Assembly (NCBI RefSeq): GCF_000718165.1
Contig: NZ_JOEY01000011.1
Span: forward strand, 124,001 to 188,000
Length of the DNA stretch: 64,000 nucleotides
DNA from: Streptomyces fulvoviolaceus
GTDB lineage: Bacteria; Actinomycetota; Actinomycetes; Streptomycetales; Streptomycetaceae
Direction of reading: 5' to 3'
The position numbers and the translations under genes were made by a program. Below, in pieces: positions 34,289-42,644 of this stretch (its first letter is position 1; each line of letters opens with the position of its first letter). Below the pieces are notes generated by a model. That model was not told the origin of the DNA. It did not search any database and saw only the letters and a list, made by a program, of their open reading frames with translations.

Positions 34289-35437
34289 ATGAAGTCCGTT
34301 TCCCCTGGGGGCTGCGCACGCGGCGCCGGTCTCGGCGCCCTGTTCGCGGCGGCGGCCATCGACTCGTACTACGCGAACGCCTCCGAAACCATCAACTGGC
34401 CTGTGGTGGCCGTGCTGCTGCTCGGCGGCGCGGCCCTGCTGTGGCCGGCCGACCGGCGCCCCGCGTGGCTCACCCCGCAGCTGCGCACCGGCGTACCGGC
34501 CCTGGCCTCCCTGCTGTACACGGCGACCTCGCCGCTGCGCCCCGAGAGTCTGTTCGGCCCGGGCGAGCTGATCGTCCTGCTGAGCCTGCTCTTCGTCGCC
34601 GTACGGCACTGTCCGCCGCAGTGGGTCGTGCTGTCGGGCGTGCTGGACGGCGCCGCCGTGCTGGCCCTGCCGGTGCGGACCTACCGGAACGACATGGGCC
34701 CGATGACGGGCTTCATGCTGATCGGCCTCGTGCTGGTCGGCCTCACCGCGGGGTTCGCCGCCTATCTGCGTTCGCTGGACTACCGGCGGACCGTCGCCGT
34801 CAGCGACACCCGCCGATCCGAGCGCCTGGCCATCGCCGCCGACCTGCACGACTTCGTCGCCCACCACGTCACCGGCATCCTGGTGCAGACCCAGGTGGCC
34901 CGCATGATGGCCGACACCGAGCAGGGCGACCTCGACCCCGTCCTCGCCGGCATCGAACGTGCCGCGACCGAGGCCCTGGCGTCGATGCGCCGCACGGTCG
35001 GCGTGCTGCGCGACAGCGGGGAGGACGCGGCCGACCGGCGCCCGGTGGGCGACCTGGTGGGCATCGCCGAGCTCGTGGACAGCTTCGCGACCCCGGTCCA
35101 GAGGGCGGTCCTGCACCGCGACCCCGCCGTCTCCGACGACCTCCCGCACGAGGTGCAGGCGGCGGCCTTCCGGGTCGTCCAGGAGGCGCTGACCAACGTA
35201 CGGCGGCACGCGGGCGACGCCACCCAGGTCACCGTCCGGCTGCGGCACGACGGCCGTCGGCTGGACGTGTCGGTGGCGGACGACGGCCGGGGCGGCAGCC
35301 AGCTCCCGGCCGCGGCGCACGGCGGCGGGTTCGGCCTCGTCGGGCTGAAGGAACGGGTGACGGCACTGGGCGGCGAGCTGAATGCCGGGCCGTGTGACGG
35401 TCATGGGTGGGAGGTGCGTGCGGTGTTCCCGGCGTGA
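34289..35437 (+). CDS. NarL-family sensor histidine kinase
   Basis: A 382-aa membrane kinase. Four or five hydrophobic segments lie within residues ~10-165 with no large extracellular sensor domain. The dimerisation/phosphotransfer box is IAADLHDFVAHHVTGILVQT (~190, phospho-His in DLHDFVAHH). The ATPase domain has QEALTNVRRHAG (N box) and DDGRGGSQLP and GGGFGLVGLKERV (G boxes). ATG 34289 and GTG 34280 are both possible starts and neither has a strong ribosome site. Short-sensor kinases of this type usually sense membrane or transporter state, which fits the divergent ABC exporter and the response regulator at the far end of that operon. Confidence 0.88.
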   Translation: MKSVSPGGCARGAGLGALFAAAAIDSYYANASETINWPVVAVLLLGGAALLWPADRRPAWLTPQLRTGVPALASLLYTATSPLRPESLFGPGELIVLLSLLFVAVRHCPPQWVVLSGVLDGAAVLALPVRTYRNDMGPMTGFMLIGLVLVGLTAGFAAYLRSLDYRRTVAVSDTRRSERLAIAADLHDFVAHHVTGILVQTQVARMMADTEQGDLDPVLAGIERAATEALASMRRTVGVLRDSGEDAADRRPVGDLVGIAELVDSFATPVQRAVLHRDPAVSDDLPHEVQAAAFRVVQEALTNVRRHAGDATQVTVRLRHDGRRLDVSVADDGRGGSQLPAAAHGGGFGLVGLKERVTALGGELNAGPCDGHGWEVRAVFPA

Positions 35438-35512
35438 CGGTCGCCCTTCCATCGGCGCGGGCCGTGGCTGTTCAATGTCACTGCACATGCCGGTCTGTCG
35501 GAGGAGCTGCTC

Positions 35513-36157
35513 GTGTCACCAGCCACCGTGCCGTCCCTGGGTGCGAGCATCCGCAGGGCACGCCTCGCGCGCGGGCTCACTCTGCGCGGCCTGGCCCGGG
35601 AGATCGGCGTCTCCGCGAGCCTCGTCTCCCAGATCGAGACCGGCAAGAGCCAGCCGTCGGTGAGCACGCTGTACGCCATCACGACGGTCCTCGGCATCTC
35701 CGTGGAGGCACTGTTCGACGCCTACGAGGAGCAGGGCGCCGTGTCCCCGGTCGTCGCCGTGGCCCCGGGCACGGTGGTGCAGGCCCTGGCCGCCTTCGCC
35801 GCCGACCCCGGCCGCCGTATCGGTCCCCTGGTCGCACCCGGTGCACGGGACGTGCTGGAGCTGGACTCCGGCGTCGTCTGGGAGCGCCTCGGGCATGTCC
35901 CCGGCACCGACGTCGACTTCCTGCTCGTCACGTACCGGCCCGGTGGCTCCTCCTCCAGTTCCGGCGGCCTGATGCGGCACGCCGGCACCGAGTACGGCTA
36001 CCTCACCTCCGGAGAACTCGTCCTCACCCTCGGCTTCGACGAGCACACCCTGCGCCCCGGCGACGCGGTCTGCTTCGAGTCGACGACCCCGCACCGGTAC
36101 CGCAACGATGGCGCCGAACCGGCCGTGGGCGTCTGGTTCGTGTTCAGTGGCACTTGA
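35513..36157 (+). CDS. XRE-family regulator with cupin effector domain
   Basis: A 214-aa regulator. The GTG start at 35513 follows GGAGGAG. Residues ~10-65 are an XRE helix-turn-helix (GLAREIGVSASLVSQIETGK). Residues ~135-210 are a cupin barrel (GTEYGYLTSGELVLTLGFDE, HTLRPGDAVCFESTTPHRY), which usually binds a small metabolite. Regulators with this fusion often control catabolic genes next to them. It is the first gene of a plus-strand set with a peptidase-fold protein, amidohydrolase, bicupin and SDR, and probably controls that operon. Confidence 0.9.
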   Translation: MSPATVPSLGASIRRARLARGLTLRGLAREIGVSASLVSQIETGKSQPSVSTLYAITTVLGISVEALFDAYEEQGAVSPVVAVAPGTVVQALAAFAADPGRRIGPLVAPGARDVLELDSGVVWERLGHVPGTDVDFLLVTYRPGGSSSSSGGLMRHAGTEYGYLTSGELVLTLGFDEHTLRPGDAVCFESTTPHRYRNDGAEPAVGVWFVFSGT

Positions 36158-36202
36158 CACCTCCGGTGCGCGGTCGTTCACTCCGCAGTGGGGGTGTTCG
36201 CC

Positions 36203-37528
36203 ATGGCGATCCGCACATACGGACCCAACGCCGTCGACTGGGAAGAGCGCATCGACCTGGACCGGCTGCGCAAAGAGCGCCTGGCCCGCCTGCACGAGAA
36301 GCTGAACCGCTCCGAGCTGGGCGCCGTGCTCAGCTTCGACTTCGCCAACATCCGCTACATGACCGCCACGCACATCGGCACCTGGGCGATGGACAAGCTG
36401 ATCCGCTTCGCCCTGCTGGTGCGCGGCGGCGAGCCGGTCATCTGGGACTTCGGCTCCGCGGCCCGCCACCACCAGCTCTACAACCCCTGGCTCGACTACA
36501 GCGAGGGCAAGGACGGGCCGCCCACCGGCGCCCGCGCCGGCATCTCCACTCTCCGTGGCGCCTTCCATCCGGACGCCGGGATCGCCGAGGACGTCGCCCG
36601 GAAGATCGCCGCCGAACTGCGCGAACACGGCCTGGCGGGCGAGCCCTTGGGCATCGACGTCGCCGAGATGCCGGTCCTCGCCGCCCTGCGCGCCGAGGGC
36701 ATCGACGTCGTCGACGGCCAGCAGGTCTTCCTGGAGGCCCGCCGCACCAAGACCCGCGACGAGATCTCCCTGCTCACCCAGGCCTGCGCTATGGTCGACG
36801 CGGCCTACGAGGAGCTCTACGGCTATCTGCGCCCCGGCGTGCGCGAGAACGAGTGCGTCGGACTGGTCAGCAAGGTCCTCTACGACCTGGGCAGCGAGTA
36901 CGTCGAGGGCGTCAACGCCATCTCCGGGGAGCGCTGTTCACCTCACCCGCACGTCTACAGCGACCGCCTGATCCGCCCCGGCGACCCCGCCTTCTTCGAC
37001 ATCCTGCACAGCCACCTCGGCTACCGCACCTGCTACTACCGCACCTTCGCCGTCGGCAGCGCCTCCCGCGCCCAGCGCGACGCGTACGTGCGCTGCCGCG
37101 AGTACATGGACGAGGCCATCGCCCTCGTCCGGCCCGGCGCCACCACCGCCGACATCGTCCAAGTGTGGCCGCGCGCCGAGGAGTTCGGCTTCGCCGACGA
37201 GACCGCTGCGTTTGCTCTCCAATACGGCCATGGCGTCGGCCTGTCGATCTGGGAGAAGCCCATCTTCAGCCGCCTCGTCTCCCTCGACCATCCCGAAGTC
37301 CTCGAAGAGGGCATGGTGTTCGCCCTGGAGACCTACTGGCCGGCCGACGACGGCTGGTCCGCGGCCCGCATCGAGGAGGAGCTGGTCGTCACCGCCGACG
37401 GCTGCGAGGTCATCACCAAGTTCCCGGCGGAGGAACTGCTGGTGGCGGGCCGCAAGTACTGGACGGTCGGCGGCGAGCTCAACACCCGGCGCGAGGCACA
37501 GTCCCATCTGAACAGGGGCGGCGCCTGA
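36203..37528 (+). CDS. M24-family (creatinase/prolidase fold) protein with altered metal site
   Basis: A 441-aa protein with an N-terminal creatinase domain (~1-180) and a C-terminal pita-bread domain (~190-430). Four of the five usual metal ligands are visible: Asp266 (AFFDILHS), His343 (QYGHGVGLS), Glu376 (ALETYW) and Glu391 (RIEEELV). The second Asp, 11 residues after the first, is Cys277 (GYRTCYYRTF). So ordinary di-metal aminopeptidase chemistry is unlikely; relatives with changed sites include lyases and C-N hydrolases such as creatinase and DddP. ATG 36203 was chosen over GTG 36188, which would place GTGGGGG just upstream as the ribosome site. The stop overlaps the next ATG (TGATG). 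Confidence 0.8.
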   Translation: MAIRTYGPNAVDWEERIDLDRLRKERLARLHEKLNRSELGAVLSFDFANIRYMTATHIGTWAMDKLIRFALLVRGGEPVIWDFGSAARHHQLYNPWLDYSEGKDGPPTGARAGISTLRGAFHPDAGIAEDVARKIAAELREHGLAGEPLGIDVAEMPVLAALRAEGIDVVDGQQVFLEARRTKTRDEISLLTQACAMVDAAYEELYGYLRPGVRENECVGLVSKVLYDLGSEYVEGVNAISGERCSPHPHVYSDRLIRPGDPAFFDILHSHLGYRTCYYRTFAVGSASRAQRDAYVRCREYMDEAIALVRPGATTADIVQVWPRAEEFGFADETAAFALQYGHGVGLSIWEKPIFSRLVSLDHPEVLEEGMVFALETYWPADDGWSAARIEEELVVTADGCEVITKFPAEELLVAGRKYWTVGGELNTRREAQSHLNRGGA

Positions 37529-37917
37529 TGGCCGGGCGGGACGAACTCCTCGCGCTGTACGAACAGATGGCCGTCATCCGCCGTACGGAGAAGGACGCCC
37601 ACGACCCCGCCGAGGACGGCATCGAGGCGGAGGTCGTCGACCTGTGCTGCCTGGTGCCGCTGGACCTGAGCACCGTTCTCTCCTCGCACGACCGGACCTT
37701 GCGGCTGGTGACGGTGGAGGAGAACCCGCACCAGGGCGGCTGGGGCGCCACCCTCGTGTCGGTCGTCGACGACGAGGGACTCGGCCTGCTGGACGCGCCC
37801 GGGCGCCGGGTGGCGGGCGAGTGCGTCCCGCTGCCGTTCGCCGACGCGCCGGCGGAGCAGATCATCCCCACCGCGGACAAGGCCGTGGCGGCGGTGCGGA
37901 ACCTCGCCGCGTACTGA
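37528..37917 (+). pseudogene. Fused remnant of TPP-dependent 2-oxoacid dehydrogenase E1 alpha and beta
   Basis: A 129-codon frame. Residues 1-25 (RDELLALYEQMAVIRRTEKD) look like the start of an E1 alpha subunit. From ~33 on (GIEAEVVDLCCLVPLDLSTV, then RLVTVEENPHQGGWGA and ADAPAEQIIPTADKAVAAVR) it is the C-terminal domain of an E1 beta subunit. All thiamine-diphosphate binding residues (GDG-N motif of alpha) and most of both subunits are missing, so one in-frame deletion of roughly 1.5 kb appears to have joined the two genes. The frame stays open and is coupled to the upstream gene by TGATG, so a small protein may still be made, but not an active dehydrogenase. Confidence 0.75.
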
Positions 37918-37961
37918 ACACCCCTTGCACCCCCCTTGAACTCCCCATGGAAGGAAGGGCG

Positions 37962-39308
37962 ATGACCAGTCGGATACTCCTTCGTGCCGGGCACGTGCTC
38001 TCGATGGATCCCGCCGTCGGGGACCTGCCGAGGGGTGACGTCCTCATCGAGGACGGGAAGATCGCGGCCGTACGGCCGGACATCGAGGCGGACGCCGAGG
38101 TCCTCGACATGACCGGCCGCATCGTGATCCCCGGCTTCGTCGACACCCACCGCCACACCTGGGAGGCCTCGATCCGCGGGGTCGCGCCCGACGCCACCCT
38201 CGACGACTACTTCGTCGACATCCTCGACACCTTCGCACCCCTGTACACGCCCGAGGACGTGTACGCGGCCAACCTCGCAGGCGCCCTGGAGTGCCTCAAC
38301 GCCGGCATCACCACCCTCGTCGACTGGTCGCACATCAACAACACGCCCGAGCATCCGGACGCGGCGATCCGGGCCCTGGCGGAGACCGGCATCCGCGCCC
38401 AGTACGCGTACGGCAGCGCCAACACCTCCCTCGCCGAGTACTGGTTCGAGAGCAAGATCGCGATACCGGGCGACGACGTACGCCGCATCCGCGCCCAGAA
38501 CTTCGCCTCCGACGACGGCCTGCTCACCATGGCGCTCGCCACCCGCGGCCCCGGCTTCTGCGTCAACGACGTCGTCACCGCCGAATGGGCCCTCGCCCGC
38601 GAACTGGACATCCCGATCACCGTGCACGTGGGGATGGGCCGCATGGCGGGCCGCTTCGGGATGGTGAAACAGCTCAACGACCTGGGACTCCTCGGCCCCG
38701 ACACCACCTACATCCACTGCTGTTACTTCAGCGAGGAGGAATGGCGGATGGTCGCCGACAGCGGCGGTACGGTGTCCGTCGCGCCGCAGGTGGAGACGCA
38801 GATGGGGCACGGCTGGCCGCCCGTGGTGAAGGCGATCGAGCACGGACTGCGGCCCTCGCTCAGCATCGACGTCGTGACCACCGTCCCCGGCGACATGTTC
38901 ACCCAGATCCGCGCGGCCTTCGGTGCCGAGCGCGCCCGGATCAACGCCGCGTGCTGGCAGGCCGATGTCCCGGTGCCGGAAACGATGTTGACGGCACGTC
39001 AGATGCTGGAGATCGCCACGCGCAACGGCGCCCATGTCGCGGGACTGGAACACCGCACCGGCTCCCTGACCCCCGGCAAGCGCGCCGACGTCGTCGCGAT
39101 CGACGCAACTGCCCTGAACGTGGCCCCGGTTCACGACGCGGCCGCCGCGGTGACGCTGTCGGCCGACGTCTCCAACGTGGAGACGGTCATCGTCGACGGC
39201 GTCGTCCGCAAGCGCGACGGCAGGCTGACGGCCGACGTGGCCCGCGCCCGGCGCCTCGTCGAGGAGTCCCGCGACCGGCTGCTGACCGCCAAGGCGGCGC
39301 GGGCATGA
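37962..39308 (+). CDS. Amidohydrolase-family deaminase/chlorohydrolase-like enzyme
   Basis: A 448-aa enzyme of the cytosine deaminase/TrzN/AtzA branch. Metal and catalytic motifs are PGFVDTHRHTWEAS (~57, His pair), ITVHVGMGR (~220, His), the TYIHCCYFSEEEW stretch (~245, His) and SLSIDVVTT (~305, in place of the usual TDN/SD Asp). The C-terminal beta domain ends with SLTPGKRADVVAID. ATG 37962 follows AAGGAAGGG. The ring-amine substrate is unknown; deaminating or dechlorinating a heterocycle is the family's usual reaction. It overlaps the bicupin gene by ATGA, so a shared pathway is likely. Confidence 0.85.
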   Translation: MTSRILLRAGHVLSMDPAVGDLPRGDVLIEDGKIAAVRPDIEADAEVLDMTGRIVIPGFVDTHRHTWEASIRGVAPDATLDDYFVDILDTFAPLYTPEDVYAANLAGALECLNAGITTLVDWSHINNTPEHPDAAIRALAETGIRAQYAYGSANTSLAEYWFESKIAIPGDDVRRIRAQNFASDDGLLTMALATRGPGFCVNDVVTAEWALARELDIPITVHVGMGRMAGRFGMVKQLNDLGLLGPDTTYIHCCYFSEEEWRMVADSGGTVSVAPQVETQMGHGWPPVVKAIEHGLRPSLSIDVVTTVPGDMFTQIRAAFGAERARINAACWQADVPVPETMLTARQMLEIATRNGAHVAGLEHRTGSLTPGKRADVVAIDATALNVAPVHDAAAAVTLSADVSNVETVIVDGVVRKRDGRLTADVARARRLVEESRDRLLTAKAARA

Positions 39309-40180
39309 CGCGTCACCTGGTGCGCCGGGCCACGGACGTCACCGAGCCGCCGTACGACGAACACGGCTACCGGCGAAGGGAGTTGGTCGGCGAGGGCGAC
39401 GGCAGCGCGCACACCGGCTTCGGCATCTGCGAGCTGCGGCCCGACGGGGTGGCCGGGGCCCATGTGCACTCGTACGAGGAGAGCTTCCACATCCTCGACG
39501 GGACGGTGATCCTCGACGTGCCGGAGGGCGCGTACCTCCTGGAGGAGGGCGACTACGGCCTCCTCCCGACCGGCGTTCCGCATGCCTGGCGCGGTGCCGG
39601 GGACACGGCCGCGCGCTGGGCGGACATGCTCGCTCCGGTGCCACGGGCCCGCTACGGGTACGACACCCAGACGGTGCCCGCGATCCCCGCGCGGGACCCC
39701 GTCCGCATCGACGTCCGCGACCCGCGCACCAGGTCCTTCGGCCACTTCGAGGCCGCGCAGATGGACCCGGGCAAGCAGTCCCAGGACCTGCTCGCGGTGT
39801 CGGCGAGCATGCGCACCGCGCTGCTCGTCTACAGCGGCATCACCGTGAAGATGATGGTCGACGGCGACCTGGGCGCGGTCGCCTCGACGATGTTCATGGT
39901 GCAGTACGCGCCCGACGGCGTCGCGGGCACGCACGACCATCCCTTCGAGGAGACGTATCTGATCCTGGAAGGGGACGTGGACGCGACCCTCGACGGCTCG
40001 GTGCACCGACTGGGGCCCGGTGACGTGGCCTGGGCGGGCGCCGGTTGTGTGCACGGGTTCACCAACGCCGGTCAGGGACCGGTGCGTTGGCTGGAGACAC
40101 AGGCGCCGCAGCCGCCGGTGCGCCACTCGTACCGGTTCACGCGGGACTGGGAGTACCTGAGGGAGGCCCTGGAATCATGA
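39305..40180 (+). CDS. Bicupin protein
   Basis: A 291-aa protein with two cupin barrels. The first (~45-110) has GAHVHSYEESFHILDG and LEEGDYGLLPTGVPHAW; the second (~205-270) has GTHDHPFEETYLILEG and LGPGDVAWAGAGCVHGF. Both contain the His-x-His...Glu...His metal set, so both sites may bind a metal. The layout resembles (S)-ureidoglycine aminohydrolase-like bicupins and other ring-cleaving or hydrolytic bicupins. It lies between the amidohydrolase and the SDR with ATGA overlaps on both sides, so it probably handles the product of the amidohydrolase. The reaction itself is not known. Confidence 0.82.
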   Translation: MTRHLVRRATDVTEPPYDEHGYRRRELVGEGDGSAHTGFGICELRPDGVAGAHVHSYEESFHILDGTVILDVPEGAYLLEEGDYGLLPTGVPHAWRGAGDTAARWADMLAPVPRARYGYDTQTVPAIPARDPVRIDVRDPRTRSFGHFEAAQMDPGKQSQDLLAVSASMRTALLVYSGITVKMMVDGDLGAVASTMFMVQYAPDGVAGTHDHPFEETYLILEGDVDATLDGSVHRLGPGDVAWAGAGCVHGFTNAGQGPVRWLETQAPQPPVRHSYRFTRDWEYLREALES

Positions 40181-40866
40181 GCAGCGTCCTCGTCGTCGGC
40201 GGTACGTCCGGGATCGGCCGTGAGTTCGCCCGTATGCGCGCGGAACGTGGGGACGAGGTCGTCCTCACCGGCCGCGACGCGCACCGCGCGGACACCGTGG
40301 CCAAGGAGATCGGCGCGCGCGGCCTCGCCCTCGACCTCGCACGGCCGCACGAGATCGCCGCGGCACTGGCCGGCCTCGGACGCGTCGACCACCTGGTCAT
40401 CGCGGGCATCTCCCGCGACGAGAACCGGGTCACCGAGTACGACATCGACGCCGCGCTCCACCTCGTCACCCTCAAGCTCGTCGGCTACACGGAGGTCGTG
40501 CACACGCTGCAGCCCCGGCTGCACGACGACAGCGCGATCGTGCTGTTCGGCGGGCAGGCGAAGGAGCGCCCCTACCCGGGCGCGACGACGGTAGCGACCG
40601 TGAACGCGGGGGTGACCGGCCTGGTGCACACCCTCGCCGTCGAACTCGCCCCCGTCCGCGTCAACGCCGTCCACCCGGGCGTCGTGGGCGACAGCCCGCA
40701 CTGGCGGACCAAACCGGAGCAGGTGCTGACCGGCCTGCGCGCAAAGACGCCCACTGGGCGGCTCGCCACGATGGCGGACGTGGCGGACGCGGTGGACTTC
40801 CTGCTGCGCAACCGGTCGGTCAACGCGGTGGGGTTGAGTGTGGACGGGGGGTGGCTGCTCGGCTGA
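40177..40866 (+). CDS. SDR-family protein lacking the catalytic Tyr-Lys pair
   Basis: A 229-aa Rossmann-fold protein. The cofactor motif VVGGTSGIGREFAR (~residues 6-19) and LTGRD with Arg (NADP preference) are intact, as is a late NAVGLSVDGGWLLG. At the YxxxK position the sequence is PGATTVATVNAGVTGL, so by alignment of NAGVTGL with the usual KAAVxGL, Lys is Asn and Tyr is Val. Classical dehydrogenase chemistry is therefore doubtful; it may be a binding protein or use another residue. It is the last gene of the catabolic operon, overlapping the bicupin by ATGA. Confidence 0.78.
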   Translation: MSSVLVVGGTSGIGREFARMRAERGDEVVLTGRDAHRADTVAKEIGARGLALDLARPHEIAAALAGLGRVDHLVIAGISRDENRVTEYDIDAALHLVTLKLVGYTEVVHTLQPRLHDDSAIVLFGGQAKERPYPGATTVATVNAGVTGLVHTLAVELAPVRVNAVHPGVVGDSPHWRTKPEQVLTGLRAKTPTGRLATMADVADAVDFLLRNRSVNAVGLSVDGGWLLG

Positions 40867-41025
40867 ACGGGGTCGGTCAGTCTTTTCCAACCTGAGGTTC
40901 CAGGTCACGGGGCCGGCGTGGGACGGGGGCGGGGTGCTCGGACTGGTCGGGTCCGTGATCGTTAGCAGCTGATCGCCCGTCGGCGGGAGGTTGCGCCGAC
41001 ACCTGGTACTGCTCTTTCGTGTGTC

Positions 41026-41448
41026 CTACCAGTATGTGGCCGGTCCCGAGACGACCCAGCCGGCGTCGGTAGGCTTGACCCGAAGGCCCAAGGCCACCTC
41101 GACCATCTGCGCGCGGTAGGTGATCTCAACGTAGAGATGGCTGCCAGTGGGGTCCCAGTGAAAGTCCGCGAGGTCGAGTTCGCAGAGCCAGGACAGGTCC
41201 TGCTCCCACTTGTCGGCAGCAGGGCTGCCGCTCGCCTCGTCCTCATCGGCGCTCGCTTCGACGGAGCCGGTCCACAGCGACTTGAGCACATGACGGACCG
41301 GGTAGTGATCGATGAGTTGTTCGGCTTCAGGGATCCTCCCGGCTCGGAGCAGGCTGAAGTAGTGGCGAACGACCGCTTCGACGTCGGTTTTGGCCGGGCG
41401 CTCCGTCCAGATCCTCACCGCGAGATCATACGAGTTCGGTAACGCCAC
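41026..41448 (-). CDS. Hypothetical protein
   Basis: A 140-aa protein of unknown family. It is acidic, has no signal peptide or membrane helix, and contains a helical N-terminal half (VEAVVRHYFSLLRAGRIPEA), a low-complexity acidic linker (ASADEDEASGS) and a beta-rich end (GSHLYVEITYRAQMVEVALG). The pattern recalls NTF2/SnoaL-like or small actinobacterial immunity-type proteins, but no motif is decisive. The start (GTG, 41448) is uncertain. It lies in an accessory stretch between the catabolic operon and decayed genes. The 159 bases between it and the SDR gene hold nothing recognisable. Confidence 0.55.
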   Translation of the reverse strand: MALPNSYDLAVRIWTERPAKTDVEAVVRHYFSLLRAGRIPEAEQLIDHYPVRHVLKSLWTGSVEASADEDEASGSPAADKWEQDLSWLCELDLADFHWDPTGSHLYVEITYRAQMVEVALGLRVKPTDAGWVVSGPATYW

Positions 41449-41724
41449 CGAGCGGTTTCACCCTGACCATCGCGGGTGGTGGGAGGGCTGGCACGGGGGT
41501 GGGGCTCGGGTGTTTCCCCAACCACCCGAGCGTCCCGCCCCCGTCGCGCGCTTGACCCGTGACCTGCGACGACGCCCTCGGTGACAGCCAGATACGCGCC
41601 TACTAGGACCTGTTCTGAGTCCGGATCGCGGGGGTGGTCGGGAGTCGCCGGCATACCCAACCTCTTGTCAGACACCGCTGTTACGTTGACGCGAGGATCT
41701 TGCTTCGACCTCTGGAGAGGGCGC

Positions 41725-42321
41725 ATGTACGACGAACGGCTCGCCGAGTTCTCCCGCGAGCGGCTGGACGGCCGTCCCATACCCGAGGATCTGCGCGTGC
41801 TGCTGGTGGCGCAGTGGGAAGGCCGCACCGACTTCACCCACCTTCTCGACCTCGACTTCTTCGAGGCGGGAGAGGTCCATCCGCTCCTGGACACCAGCTA
41901 TCTGAGCGAAAAGGAACTCGCGGACCCGGAGATGCAGGCCGTCAACGCCGGAGCCGCGGAGATGGCCAAGTACGTCAAGCTCGTGGCGAAGGGCGGGAAG
42001 GGGTGGATCGGTTACTGGCTGCACCCCGACGAACCCGCGGACCGTGCCTGGCACCTCATAGAGCTGGACACCGAGTTCACCTTCTGGGGCCTGGTCGGCC
42101 TCACCCTGACCGAGGGGTCCGCCGCCGGGCAGGCAAGCTACCAGGACGAGCCCGACGAGCGAATCGCGTTCACACAACTGGCCGCCGAACTCGCCGAGCT
42201 TGGCCTACCGCTAAGCACCCAGGACTACGACGCCCTCGATGACACCGAGTACACGGTGGCCCCGGAGGAACTCATGGAGGAGCTGATCGAAGCCGAACGC
42301 GAGAAGCGCGGTCTTCGCTGA
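41725..42321 (+). CDS. Hypothetical acidic protein
   Basis: A 198-aa, strongly acidic protein. The ATG at 41725 follows GGAGAGG. Helical segments (MYDERLAEFSRERLDG; RIAFTQLAAELAELGLPLS) flank a central beta-like region with GKGWIGYWLHPDEPADRAWH and FTFWGLVGLTLTEGS. The order is reminiscent of SMI1/KNR4-type immunity or scaffold proteins but it cannot be assigned with certainty. There are no Cys clusters, membrane helices or catalytic motifs. Codon usage is ordinary for the window. Its neighbours are pseudogene fragments, which fits an accessory island. Confidence 0.6.
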   Translation: MYDERLAEFSRERLDGRPIPEDLRVLLVAQWEGRTDFTHLLDLDFFEAGEVHPLLDTSYLSEKELADPEMQAVNAGAAEMAKYVKLVAKGGKGWIGYWLHPDEPADRAWHLIELDTEFTFWGLVGLTLTEGSAAGQASYQDEPDERIAFTQLAAELAELGLPLSTQDYDALDDTEYTVAPEELMEELIEAEREKRGLR

Positions 42322-42385
42322 GCGGGGAGACGCCGGCGCCCCGGGTGCCGCAACGGGAGGTGGTTGCCATATTGGCAGCCGCCGG

Positions 42386-42538
42386 TCATGAGATATCTCG
42401 TTCATCGCCGGTGCGGAACCGCCAGATGATTCCCTCCAGTTGATCGCGCAGGCGCTCCGGGTAGGGGCCGTACTGCCCGATCGGCAGGTGAGGGCGGATC
42501 AACTCCCGGTCGTCATCGTTCAGTTCACGTCGCGCCAC
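42386..42538 (-). pseudogene. Transposase N-terminal fragment (IS5-family type)
   Basis: A 50-codon frame begins with GTG at 42538 and reads VARRELNDDDRELIRPHLP, then QLEGIIWRFRTGDE, and stops at 42386. This is the characteristic opening of IS5-group transposases (usually ~270 aa; the next residues would be WRDLP-like). All DDE catalytic residues are missing and no terminal inverted repeats were found, so it is a dead fragment. It marks past insertion in this accessory stretch. Confidence 0.6.
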
Positions 42539-42644
42539 ACCGGTGTCCTATCAGCTCGACCACGATCGCCGGTATCGGTTGCGGAAACCGAGATCACGAC
42601 TCCGCACAGGCCATAGCCGCGCTCCTGGGCACACCGGCTTCTCA

